DNA from: Virgibacillus_F flavescens
GTDB taxonomy: Bacteria > Bacillota > Bacilli > Bacillales > Amphibacillaceae
Assembly (NCBI RefSeq): GCF_050574275.1
Contig: NZ_CP192260.1
Coordinates: 1,798,001-1,862,000, forward strand
Reading direction: 5' to 3'
DNA length: 64,000 nucleotides
Part shown: piece by piece, positions 51,401-60,270 of the stretch
Numbering within the stretch: the first letter of the stretch is position 1
How the letters are laid out: each line of letters starts with the position of its first letter
Program-made: the position numbers and the translations under genes
Notes under the pieces: model-generated
What the model saw: only the letters and a program-made list of their open reading frames with translations
Databases searched by the model: none
Told to the model about the DNA's origin: nothing

Positions 51401-52275
51401 GAATTTCTGAAATTGATATGATTTCACCTGAATCTATCGAAGATTGCTTGCAATTACTAAGTAAGCTGGATAGGACGTTCCGTTTGATTGCTGGAGGTAC
51501 GGATGCTGTTGTGCGTATGAAGGACCATGTATGGCGTCCTGACACGTGGATTAACTTAAAACGCATTGCTTCCTTACGCTATATTTGCGAAAAGAATGAT
51601 GGAATTCATATCGGACCATTAACAACACACACAGATATTATTAGGTCTGAGCTTCTTAATGCAAAGGCTGACGTATTAGTAGCTGCCGCTAAGGAGGTTG
51701 GGGCAGTTCAAATGCAAAACATGGGAACCCTTGGTGGAAATGTAGGTACTGCTTCGCCAGCGGGAGATACAATCCCTGCGTTATTTGTCCTTGATGCACA
51801 AATCGAACTTAGTTCACTTGAGGGAAATCGTGTGGTTCCAATTCATGAATTTTTCATTGGGCCAGGCAGAACGATACAAACAAGCGATGAATTGATTACT
51901 GCTATCGTCATTCGTCCACAATCAGCTAACGAGATTGGGACATTTGAAAAGCTGGGACCACGAAAAGCGCAATCAATTTCAATTGTTAATGTCGCGATTT
52001 CATTAAAAATGGGAAATAAACCACGAGAATGTTTGTCGGGACGGATCGCGTTTGGTTCTGTCGCACCGACAATCATTCGATCCCGAAAGTGTGAAAAAAT
52101 GCTTGCTCTTGGACCATTGGATGAAGTAATGATACAGGATATTGCTGGTGCAGCCTGGAAAGAAGTTATGCCGATTTCGGATGTGAGAGCCAGTGCGGAT
52201 TATCGCCGCAGTATGGCAAGCTCCTTATTAGAACGAGGGCTATACCGCTTGATGAAAAGGTGGGAAGCAAGATGA
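51397..52275 (+). CDS. Xanthine dehydrogenase FAD-binding subunit
   Basis: 292 residues. FAD site motifs: LIAGGTDAVVRMKDHVW and NMGTLGGNVGTASPAGDTIP. CoxM/XdhB type, with the C-terminal domain containing RASADYRRSMASSLLERG. Overlaps genes on both sides by a few bases, so the three subunits and MocA are made together. Confidence 0.94.
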   Translation: MRISEIDMISPESIEDCLQLLSKLDRTFRLIAGGTDAVVRMKDHVWRPDTWINLKRIASLRYICEKNDGIHIGPLTTHTDIIRSELLNAKADVLVAAAKEVGAVQMQNMGTLGGNVGTASPAGDTIPALFVLDAQIELSSLEGNRVVPIHEFFIGPGRTIQTSDELITAIVIRPQSANEIGTFEKLGPRKAQSISIVNVAISLKMGNKPRECLSGRIAFGSVAPTIIRSRKCEKMLALGPLDEVMIQDIAGAAWKEVMPISDVRASADYRRSMASSLLERGLYRLMKRWEAR

Positions 52276-54608
52276 GAAAACAAGCAGAAGCCGTCCAGAG
52301 TCATAAGTGGGTTGGGAAATCTGTGAAAAGAATCGATGGTCCAGAGAAAGTGACCGGTGAACAGAAATATAAGACAGACTATCACTATCCGAATATGGTT
52401 TGGGGCAGAGTTCTCAGGTCAGAATATCCCCACGCAAAAATTAGAGGAATCAAAACTACAAAGGCAGAGGCACACCCAGACGTCGTTTGTGTTTTAACGT
52501 ACAAAGATATTCCTGGTTTTAATGGTTTTGGAATTGTTACACCGGACCAGCCAGTCCTGTGTGAAGATATTGTCCGATGTACAGCAGATGCGGTTGCACT
52601 TGTTGCGGCAGAGACGTTGGAAGCATGCGAAGAAGCACTTGCATTAATTGAAGTGGAATATGAACCTTTAGAGACTGTTACGGATGCAGAAAATGCCATG
52701 AAACATGGGGCACCACAGCTTCATCCAAGTGGAAATATTCACAGCTATGTGACGATAGAAAATGGCGATATTGATAAAGGATTTGATGAAGCAGATTATA
52801 TTTTTGAAAACACCTATTATTCTCCACGACAAATGCATGCTTTCATTGAAACGGAAGGTGGCTGGGGGATGATAGAAGCAGATGGTTCATTGACGATTCA
52901 GTGTCCCGCTCAATACGGGCATCGCGATAAACTGCAGCTGGCAAGAGCACTTGCGTTGAATCCTGAAAGAATTCATGTGTACTCAAGCCCGAACGGTGGT
53001 GGATTTGGCGGTAAGGATGAAATAACTGTCCAAATTTATTTGGCTTTACTTGCGCTCAACACCGGCGGCAGACCTGTGAAAATTCATTTAAGCCGTGAAG
53101 AATCGGTTGTTGCCGGAATAAAGCGCCATCCGTTCAAAGTGACTGTGAAAACAGGAGCGAAAAAAGATGGTACACTCGTTGCTAACCAAGTTCGGGCAGT
53201 CGCAGATACTGGCGCCTATGCGTCGCTTGGCGGTGCTGTGATTGCGCTGGCGATTGAACATGCATCTGGTCCATATAAAATTCCGAATGTTGATATGGAA
53301 GGTTATTGTGTGTATACCAATAACGGAATATCTGGTGCTTTTCGTGGATTTGGTGTAAACCAGGTGTGTGTAGGGATCGAAACGCATATTGATATGCTGG
53401 CTCGCAAAACTGGGCTTGATCCAATGGAAATCAGAAAGAAAAATGCATATCGCCAGGGTGAAAAATCAAGCTTAGGTCATGTGGTGAAGTCAAGCGTTGG
53501 AACGATTGAAACGCTTGAGAAAGCAGAAGAATGTGACCTATGGAGAAATCGCGACTTATATAAAACACAAGCGAGTGAGCCATGGAAGAAGCGCGGTATA
53601 GCTGCTGCAACCTCCTTTCATGGAGTTGGAATGGGAATTGGTACACCTGATTATGGGGCAGCATCGATTGAACTGCTTGAAGACGGTAAGTTTAAAGTAG
53701 GAATGGCGATTGAGGAAATAGGAACAGGAAACGGCACGGTTTACGCGCAGGTAGCAGCAGAGTGTCTGAAATGTGACGTCAACAATATTATTGTGTTGCA
53801 GGGAGATACGAAGGAAACGCTGGATAGCGGTACGATCTCAGCATCCAGGTCAACGTACACGGGTGGTCGCGCTATTGCAACAGCTGCACCAAACATGGTC
53901 AACTTATTAACAGAAGCCGCAGCTGAAATCTTGGAGGTTCCACAAAGTAATGTTGTGCTTGCCGACAACAAACTGAATGTCGCAGGTGATAATGATCAGT
54001 TTGTAACCTACAAGCAAATTTATGAGATGCTCTATCACAAGCGTCGATCAACACGTGTAGAGGGTCACTTTTATTTACCAAAGGAAAAGAAAGAACTGAA
54101 AGGATCCGGCGGAGCACCTCACCATCTTTATGGTTACATGACGCACGTGGTGATGGTTGAAGTGGATACATTAACAGGTGAAACAGATGTACTTCATGTT
54201 GTTGCAATTCCGGACGTAGGGAAAGTTTTAAATCCTCAAGGACTCGAAGGACAGAGCGAAGGTGGCGCTGTCATGGGGATAGGTTATACCTTATACGAGG
54301 ATGTATTAATAGAAGCAGGCTTTCATAAAACGAAAAACTTTACCGACTATATTATACCGACAATACGGGAAACACCAGTTATTGAAACGATTCCTGTTGA
54401 GTCTATGGAAGAATCAGGACCATTTGGTGCAAAGGGAATTGCCGAGGTGGTAATGATACCAATTATTCCAGCAATAATGTCAGCCATATATGATGCTGTT
54501 GGTGTAAGAATCAAACACCTTCCTGCAACACCGGAACGTGTTTATCGAGCAATGCAATCTCTCAAAACTTCCGAGGTGAGCTCTAGTGATGAGTCTTCAA
54601 TTGTATAA
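52272..54608 (+). CDS. Xanthine dehydrogenase molybdenum-binding subunit
   Basis: About 778 residues, full-length CoxL/XdhA. Seen: the N-terminal hammerhead domain (KSVKRIDGPEKVTGEQKYKT), the molybdopterin-contact motif PNGGGFGGKDE, SGAFRGFGVNQ with the Arg that orients the purine, EEIGTGNGTV, and the catalytic Glu region GPFGAKGIAEVVMIP. It oxidises hypoxanthine to xanthine, possibly on to urate. The ATG at 52272 lies after AAGGTGGG; a GTG at 52260 overlaps that site. Confidence 0.93.
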   Translation: MRKQAEAVQSHKWVGKSVKRIDGPEKVTGEQKYKTDYHYPNMVWGRVLRSEYPHAKIRGIKTTKAEAHPDVVCVLTYKDIPGFNGFGIVTPDQPVLCEDIVRCTADAVALVAAETLEACEEALALIEVEYEPLETVTDAENAMKHGAPQLHPSGNIHSYVTIENGDIDKGFDEADYIFENTYYSPRQMHAFIETEGGWGMIEADGSLTIQCPAQYGHRDKLQLARALALNPERIHVYSSPNGGGFGGKDEITVQIYLALLALNTGGRPVKIHLSREESVVAGIKRHPFKVTVKTGAKKDGTLVANQVRAVADTGAYASLGGAVIALAIEHASGPYKIPNVDMEGYCVYTNNGISGAFRGFGVNQVCVGIETHIDMLARKTGLDPMEIRKKNAYRQGEKSSLGHVVKSSVGTIETLEKAEECDLWRNRDLYKTQASEPWKKRGIAAATSFHGVGMGIGTPDYGAASIELLEDGKFKVGMAIEEIGTGNGTVYAQVAAECLKCDVNNIIVLQGDTKETLDSGTISASRSTYTGGRAIATAAPNMVNLLTEAAAEILEVPQSNVVLADNKLNVAGDNDQFVTYKQIYEMLYHKRRSTRVEGHFYLPKEKKELKGSGGAPHHLYGYMTHVVMVEVDTLTGETDVLHVVAIPDVGKVLNPQGLEGQSEGGAVMGIGYTLYEDVLIEAGFHKTKNFTDYIIPTIRETPVIETIPVESMEESGPFGAKGIAEVVMIPIIPAIMSAIYDAVGVRIKHLPATPERVYRAMQSLKTSEVSSSDESSIV

Positions 54609-55416
54609 TGAGCTTGCTGAACTAGTCGGTGATCATGAGAAGGTAGCACTGATCACTATCACGAACAATACTGAAATCCTAACGGCAGGAACGAAACTCA
54701 TTTTGCAGGAGAACGGAATAAGTTCTGATGAAAATAAATTACCACCAGACGTATATTTGATTTTAGAAGAATACTGCCTCCCATTACTAACAGAAGGAAA
54801 AACTAAAACTATCGAAATTCCGTATGCTGAAAATCGAATAGAATGTTATGTGGAAATATTTCCGATCCCTTTGCATCTCATTGTAGCTGGTGCAGGGCAC
54901 GTATCAGAACCTGTTGCTGAGATCGGAAAAATGCTCGGCTTTTATGTCACTGTTATCGATGACCGCATGGAGTTCGCAAACTCCAGCAGATTTCCATTTG
55001 TGGATGAAGCAGTGTGTATGTCCTATACGGATTTTTTTAAAAACGTTCCAATTTCTTCACAAACTTATATTCTTCTGTTAACACGTGGCCATAAATATGA
55101 TGTCGTCAGCTTACAGGAACTTTTGAAACGAGAAGCTGCCATGACTATAGAAAATCGAAGTACATATATTGGTATGATTGGCAGCAGACGGCGAATATCT
55201 GGCGTATTTGAACAATTGAAAGGTGAATTTACCGATCATAATTTTACTAACATTTATTCTCCGGTTGGATTAGATATTGGTGCGCAAACACCAGCTGAAA
55301 TAGCAATTAGTATTTTCGCGGAAATACTAAAAGTCAAGAATGTATCCAGTGGAAACTCCCTAAGAGAAGGGATTTCAAGTTATTCAAAATTAATATTCCG
55401 GGAGCGAAAAAAATGA
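54589..55416 (+). CDS. XdhC/CoxI family maturation protein, Rossmann-domain form
   Basis: About 275 residues. The C-terminal XdhC Rossmann domain is clear (LHLIVAGAGHVSEPVAEIGK, ILLLTRGHKYD, YIGMIGSRRR, DIGAQTPAEIAISIFAE). The first ~95 residues are a weak version of the N-terminal XdhC domain without its glycine motifs. XdhC proteins bind molybdenum cofactor, support its sulfuration and deliver it to xanthine dehydrogenase. The true N-terminal domain is encoded by the next gene. Starts inside the end of the large-subunit gene. Confidence 0.88.
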   Translation: MSLQLYNELAELVGDHEKVALITITNNTEILTAGTKLILQENGISSDENKLPPDVYLILEEYCLPLLTEGKTKTIEIPYAENRIECYVEIFPIPLHLIVAGAGHVSEPVAEIGKMLGFYVTVIDDRMEFANSSRFPFVDEAVCMSYTDFFKNVPISSQTYILLLTRGHKYDVVSLQELLKREAAMTIENRSTYIGMIGSRRRISGVFEQLKGEFTDHNFTNIYSPVGLDIGAQTPAEIAISIFAEILKVKNVSSGNSLREGISSYSKLIFRERKK

Positions 55417-55757
55417 ACAACATAGACTTTTATAAGCAAGTTATGTCTCTTCGACGGAGAGGTGAAAGAGGAGCAGTCGCTACCATAATAAGAACGAAAG
55501 GCTCAACTCCTCGTGGAACTGGTGCAAAAATGATTATTTATGCTAATGGTGATATTTTCGGAACAATTGGCGGGGGATGCGGAGAAGCAGAAGTTATTGA
55601 AAAATCCTTTTCTGTCATTCGAAGCGGAATCGCTGTTCAGCATCAAGTGGATTTAACAGAAGGTTTATTTTATGAAGATGGCGGGATTTGTGGTGGTATT
55701 ATGGATGTTTTCATTGAACCGATTCATGAGGTGGAAACAGTGAATTTGGTGCACTGA
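55413..55757 (+). CDS. Stand-alone XdhC N-terminal domain protein
   Basis: 114 residues: only the first XdhC_CoxI domain, with IIRTKGSTPRGTGAKM, GTIGGGCGEAEV and GGICGGIMDVFIEP including its conserved Cys. The start overlaps the preceding stop. Together with the previous gene it makes a split XdhC in reversed order. Last gene of the operon. Confidence 0.88.
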   Translation: MNNIDFYKQVMSLRRRGERGAVATIIRTKGSTPRGTGAKMIIYANGDIFGTIGGGCGEAEVIEKSFSVIRSGIAVQHQVDLTEGLFYEDGGICGGIMDVFIEPIHEVETVNLVH

Positions 55758-55924
55758 AGATAAAGAGATATGAAAATAATAAAGAATTGTAATGAAATGA
55801 TTAAGGTGCGAATAGACTAGTTGTACCATAATCCAATTGACTAGGAATGAAAAGTGTTTAAGCGCTTTCTTTCCTTATTATAAAACGGTATCATATATTT
55901 TCTGTTAATCGGAAGAACATTGAG

Positions 55925-55972
55925 CCGCAGTTACCACTCTAATCGTTGACCGAGTGCACTGCGGTATTTTTG
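55925..55972 (+). terminator. Terminator of the microcompartment/xanthine dehydrogenase operon
   Basis: CCGCAG(T)..CACTC and GAGTG..(A)CTGCGG pair across 55925-55964, followed by TATTTTTG. A cre-like sequence with two mismatches to the consensus (about 55856-55871, GAAAGCGCTTAAAC on the minus strand) lies between the last stop and this hairpin; I give it little weight. Confidence 0.7.
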
Positions 55973-56016
55973 TTATATAAATTCACTCAACCTGCGCTCA
56001 TAGAAATGTTCTAAAG

Positions 56017-56215
56017 CTGCCGTCCAGGATCGCTGCGGGTGGATGCTTTCCGTGGGCACGGCTTCAGTCTCCTTGCCCCGACAAGGGGTATGCCAACGTT
56101 GTCCGCAAAGGACGATTTTAGTTGGCACTCCTCTTTAAATGCTTTCTTGCGGGGCCTTCAGACTCGTGCTGTTCCCGCAGGAGTCACCGCCCTCCGCTCA
56201 CCGGGACTGGTAAAG
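56017..56215. repeat. GC-rich Bacillaceae-type intergenic repeat
   Basis: A non-coding stretch whose blocks (TGCTTTCCGTGGGCACGGCT, TCAGTCTCCT, TTGCGGGGCCTTCAGACTCG, CCCGCAGGAGTCACCGCCCT) occur in many intergenic repeats of this family as I remember them. It is more GC-rich than its surroundings. A short frame through it has no start signals. Further fragments (CGACTCCTCTCGGGACTTGA at 56334) look like leftovers of similar elements. Confidence 0.6.
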
Positions 56216-56388
56216 CTATATTTACGTGTTTGTTGTTTCTTTCTAATGCATGCTGAAATAGACGTGCTATCAGGTGGAAGTTAATAAATACAGATATCCA
56301 TACTTTGTCTATAGTTGAGAGCTGATGGCAGTCGACTCCTCTCGGGACTTGAGGCTTAGGTGAGATCCTGGAGTGTGATAAATGACCA

Positions 56389-56602
56389 CTGAAAAAAGGG
56401 CAGAGATTTAAAATTTAATTTCTCACTTTACCTTAGCATCTTCGAATATACGAAGACTCCTGTGGGAACAGCGCGAGCTGAAGATCCCGCAGGAAAGCGA
56501 TTTTTGCTTATCCGAGGAGGCTGAAGCCGTGCCCACGGAAAGCGAAGTATATTCGAAGATGCGAAAATAGATCCACCTATTTCGTACCACGCACAACTTT
56601 TT
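56389..56602. repeat. Two-shell palindromic intergenic repeat, copy 2
   Basis: Same plan as the element at 1-216. Outer arms CCACTGAAAAA and TTTTTCAGTGGG (ends near 56600); inner arms CATCTTCGAATATAC (about 56436) and GTATATTCGAAGATG (about 56549); centre GACTCCTGTGGGA and CCCACGGAAAGCG. Where copy 1 has TTATCGA/TCGATAA, this copy has TCTTCGA/TCGAAGA, and where copy 1 has GCGGG/CCCGC, this has TGTGGGA/CCCAC: both arms changed together. From here to the permease start at 56860 nothing coding is visible. Confidence 0.65.
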
Positions 56603-56859
56603 CAGTGGGCACGTGCGACAGCACGAATAGGCTCCTCGGCAGCGGAAATCTCGTTGCTGTAACATCGCAGTTTTTTTCGATGAGGTATTCTAAGTTGCAT
56701 TTTATAGAATGTGTGACAATGACACTATCTATTTCGGGATTAATCAACTATTTCAGGGAGCACTTACTTATTTTGATAGTCATTCATTTATATATTGCTG
56801 TTAAGAGAGGGGGGATTGAAAACAGATGTAACGCTTTTCATCAAAGGGGGATTGGTTAA

Positions 56860-58230
56860 ATGTCAAAACAGACGGAAGAAGTTGTAAAGAGCAATGGGTT
56901 GAAACCTGGGGGCGGGGGTTTTTTAGACAGATATTTCAAAATGACGGAGCGAGGAACAAATACAAAAACAGAACTGATTGCAGGCTTAACCTCATTTTTA
57001 GCAATGAGTTATATTATCATCGTAAACCCAATGATATTATCTGATGCCGGCATTCCACATGAAGCTGCATTTGCAGCAACCATCTATGCAAGTGTATTTT
57101 GTACCTTATTATTTGCTTTATGGGTAAATTATCCAGTAGCAATTGCTCCCGGTATGGGTTTAAATGCATTCTTTACGTATACAGTCGTAATTGGTGAAGG
57201 GCTATCCTGGCAGACAGCACTTGGTGCAGTATTCATTTCAGGTCTTGTATTCTTTATATTAACTGTTACCGGAATTCGGTCAAAGATCGTTAAAGGTGTT
57301 CCAGTTCCACTAAAGTCAGCTATTGGTGTTGGAATTGGATTATTTATTGCATTAATTGGTTTTCAGAATGCAGGTATCGTTGTTGCCAATGATGCTACAG
57401 TTGTTGGACTTGGAGATGTGACAAAAGCAGGTCCGCTTATTGCATTAATCGGTATTTTAATTGCAGGATTTTTTATGGCAAAGAAGATAAAAGGTGGTCT
57501 CTTACTAACAATTGGTATCACAACAATTATTGCTATGATTAGCGGAGTTGCTGCTATACCTGGAGGTATTAAGGATATATTCTCTACAAATCTTCCCAGT
57601 ATGTCTGAAACATTCTTTCAAATGGATATAATGGGTGCCATTGGTTATGGCGTTATAGCTGTCATTTTCTCTTTTACGATTGTTGAACTATTCGATAACC
57701 TTGCGACGTTGATTGGCTTGACTAAGAAAGCAGGATTAACTGATGAAAATGGAAATATCCAGGACCTTGATAAAGCGCTGCAGGCAGACTCTGTTGGTAC
57801 AATGGCGAGTGCTGCCTTCGGAAGTACAGCGCTTAACGCTTATGTAGAAAATGCTACTGGTATTTCTGAGGGTGGAAAAACCGGTTTAACATCGTTAACC
57901 GTCGCGTTTTTCTTTTTAATCTCACTGTTTTTTGCACCTCTGGTTGCTTTTATCCCAAGTGTTGCCACTGCTCCAATTTTAGTTATTGTAGGAGCGCTTA
58001 TGCTAACAGAAATTGCAAACATCAAGTTCGACGATTATACTAATGTAATTCCAGTCTTTCTAACAATCTTTATGATGCCTCTGACTTACAGTATTGCTAC
58101 TGGTCTAGCGTTTGGTTTCATTTCGTATACTGCATTAAAAATGATGACAGGAAGGTTTAAAGAAATTCACTGGATTGTGTATTTTATCAGTGCTGCTTTC
58201 ATAATCCACTTTATTTTAGGCGGTCACTAA
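56860..58230 (+). CDS. NCS2/AzgA-type purine permease (PbuG/PbuO-like)
   Basis: 456 residues, about 12-14 hydrophobic segments. AzgA-type motifs: GLTSFLAMSYIIIVNPMIL, IAPGMGLNAFFTYTV, KSAIGVGIGLFIALIG and the late block FGSTALNAYVENATGISEGG. Members carry hypoxanthine, guanine and adenine into the cell. It precedes adenine deaminase and follows the xanthine-catabolic operon, so it is the likely feeder of the pathway. Start behind AAAGGGGGA. No purine riboswitch is visible in its long upstream region. Confidence 0.9.
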   Translation: MSKQTEEVVKSNGLKPGGGGFLDRYFKMTERGTNTKTELIAGLTSFLAMSYIIIVNPMILSDAGIPHEAAFAATIYASVFCTLLFALWVNYPVAIAPGMGLNAFFTYTVVIGEGLSWQTALGAVFISGLVFFILTVTGIRSKIVKGVPVPLKSAIGVGIGLFIALIGFQNAGIVVANDATVVGLGDVTKAGPLIALIGILIAGFFMAKKIKGGLLLTIGITTIIAMISGVAAIPGGIKDIFSTNLPSMSETFFQMDIMGAIGYGVIAVIFSFTIVELFDNLATLIGLTKKAGLTDENGNIQDLDKALQADSVGTMASAAFGSTALNAYVENATGISEGGKTGLTSLTVAFFFLISLFFAPLVAFIPSVATAPILVIVGALMLTEIANIKFDDYTNVIPVFLTIFMMPLTYSIATGLAFGFISYTALKMMTGRFKEIHWIVYFISAAFIIHFILGGH

Positions 58231-58274
58231 AGAAATAGCAAAGATGTGTGTCTGTTGCTTTAAAGGAGATTACA

Positions 58275-60041
58275 ATGATGGACAAAAGTAAAATTTCACT
58301 TAAAAAAAGAATCGCAGTTGCAGCTAAAAAAATACCTGCCGATACTGTCATTAAAAACGGGAAGATTGTAGATGTATTTAATCATAAAATAATGGAAGCA
58401 GATATAGCTATTGCGGATGGTGTTTTTGCCGGTATAGGACAATACGAAGGTGAAACGATCATTGATGCAGAAGGGAAATATATAGCGCCAGGTTTCATAG
58501 ACGGCCACGTGCATATTGAATCAGCAATGGTTACACCTGCTGAATTTGCAAATGTTGTCCTTCCGCACGGGGTAACTTCTGTTGTCGCGGATCCACACGA
58601 AATTGCTAATGTCAGTGGTATCGAAGGAATTAAGTTTATGATGGATGGATCCGAAAATATTCCGCTCCATGTTTACTTTGCACTTCCATCTTGTGTTCCA
58701 GCAACTCCATTCGAAAATAGTGGAGCAACGCTTAATGCTGAAGATTTATTTCCTTTATATAATCATGAACGAGTGGTCAGTCTCGGTGAAGTTATGGACT
58801 TTCCAGCGGTTTACAATGGCGATGATGAAATGATGGATAAGATATTGGATGCAACAAACCAGCATAAAGTCATTGACGGTCATGCAGCTGGCATTGATCA
58901 GAATGGAATAAACGTTTATCGGGCAGCTGGTATCCGAAGTGATCATGAATGTACAACAGCTGAGGAAGCTACTGATCGTTTAGAACGAGGTATGTACCTC
59001 ATGCTTCGTGAAGGGTCTGCCTCGAGAGATTTAAAAGCTCTTTTATACGCTGTCAATGAAAAGAATGCCCGTCGCTGTTTATTCGTAACAGATGACAAAC
59101 ATCTGGATGACCTTATGAATGAAGGAAGTATCGACCATAACGTACGAGTTACCATACAGCATGGTATAGACCCGATCACCTCTATTCAGATGGCTACAAT
59201 AAACGCTGCAGAATGTTTTGGTTTAAAAAACAAAGGTGCTATTGCGCCCGGTTACGATGCTGACTTTTTGTTTATTGACAACCTGGAGGATTTACGTGTA
59301 TCAGAAACGTTTGTAAATGGAATCGCTGTTGCAAAAGATGATAAGTGCATTTCGGTAAGTAAAAATAATGTACAACCAGGAGAGAGATTGGAAAATAGCG
59401 TTCAAATGCAAGACGTAACACCAGATGACTTGAATATTAAGATGAGTAGCGGTCAACTGGCAAATGTTATTTCAATCAATCCGAACAGCATTGTCACAAA
59501 TCATGAGATCCTGCCTGTTGCGTCTAGTAATGGATATTTTCAGCCCTCAATTGAAAATGACCTATTAAAGATGACTGTGATTGAAAGGCATAACCACAAA
59601 GGAAATATCGGACTTGGTATTTTAAAAGGATTAGGCCTGCAATCAGGAGCTATAGCGACTACCATCGCCCACGATTCGCATAATATTGTTGCTGCAGGAA
59701 CAAATGATAAAGATTTACTAACTGCAATAAAGTGCATTAAGAAAATAAACGGAGGAGTAGTTGTAGTCGATCAGGGCAAAATAATTGCCTCATTATCGTT
59801 ATCGATTTCTGGTTTAATTTCAAATCAGGATTTCCTCACGGTTTATGGTGGGTTAAAAAAGTTAAATGAAGCGCTAGGGATAATAGGCTTTTCAGGAAAC
59901 TTCAATCCTTTCATTACGTTATCGTTTATGGCATTGCCAGTGATTCCGGAAATAAAGCTTACTGATTTAGGGTTGTTTGATGTTAAATCATTTAAACATA
60001 TTTCGATACATGCAGATAAAACGTTTACTGCAAAACTTTAA
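58275..60041 (+). CDS. adeC: Adenine deaminase
   Basis: About 588 residues, canonical AdeC: HVHIESAM (HxH), ADPHEIANV, SLGEVMDF (Glu), IDGHAAGI (His), SDHECTTAEEA (His-Glu), REGSASRDL and FVTDDKH (Asp). It converts adenine to hypoxanthine. The ATG at 58275 follows AAGGAG; an upstream GTG at 58248 lacks a site. It is the second AdeC-family protein of the region and keeps the residues that the microcompartment copy has changed. Probably in one operon with the permease. Confidence 0.92.
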   Translation: MMDKSKISLKKRIAVAAKKIPADTVIKNGKIVDVFNHKIMEADIAIADGVFAGIGQYEGETIIDAEGKYIAPGFIDGHVHIESAMVTPAEFANVVLPHGVTSVVADPHEIANVSGIEGIKFMMDGSENIPLHVYFALPSCVPATPFENSGATLNAEDLFPLYNHERVVSLGEVMDFPAVYNGDDEMMDKILDATNQHKVIDGHAAGIDQNGINVYRAAGIRSDHECTTAEEATDRLERGMYLMLREGSASRDLKALLYAVNEKNARRCLFVTDDKHLDDLMNEGSIDHNVRVTIQHGIDPITSIQMATINAAECFGLKNKGAIAPGYDADFLFIDNLEDLRVSETFVNGIAVAKDDKCISVSKNNVQPGERLENSVQMQDVTPDDLNIKMSSGQLANVISINPNSIVTNHEILPVASSNGYFQPSIENDLLKMTVIERHNHKGNIGLGILKGLGLQSGAIATTIAHDSHNIVAAGTNDKDLLTAIKCIKKINGGVVVVDQGKIIASLSLSISGLISNQDFLTVYGGLKKLNEALGIIGFSGNFNPFITLSFMALPVIPEIKLTDLGLFDVKSFKHISIHADKTFTAKL

Positions 60042-60059
60042 AACTATAGATGAAATACC

Positions 60060-60088
60060 GAACCTCACATATGATTGTGAGGTTTTTC
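60060..60088 (+). terminator. Terminator after adeC
   Basis: AACCTCACA (60061-60069) and TGTGAGGTT (60076-60084) with TTT after it. Confidence 0.85.
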
Positions 60089-60270
60089 TTATTGACCGGG
60101 GATTTTTTTGTATTGTATGTAAATTAAGTGAATTCGAAAGTGTCAAAAATTTGTGTTCACTTTGGCGTATAATATTTAATTTATTGGTAACACTGTCCAG
60201 GTAGGTAGTGTTTTTCGAATTAATAAATCTGTAGAAAAATTAAATTTATTCTACCAGCGAGGTGTTATCA

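Noticed and set aside
48966..55757. The E. coli-type urate/xanthine cluster (ygeX, ygeW, yqeA pathway)
   Set aside because: SsnA-, YgeY-, YgfJ- and hydantoinase-like proteins are shared, but the ammonia-lyase, carbamoyltransferase and carbamate kinase genes are missing, while UbiD and shell genes are present; a different route is more likely.
55854..55874. CcpA (cre) site
   Set aside because: Two mismatches in conserved positions and a place downstream of the last operon gene, far from the next start; too weak.
56039..56284. Open frame of 81 codons in the intergenic region
   Set aside because: It runs through a repeat of a type common between Bacillaceae genes, with no ribosome site.
55758..56859. 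Purine riboswitch ahead of the permease gene
   Set aside because: I searched by eye for the conserved loop and junction sequences of the purine aptamer here and at 37061-37377 and did not find them. A covariance search would decide.
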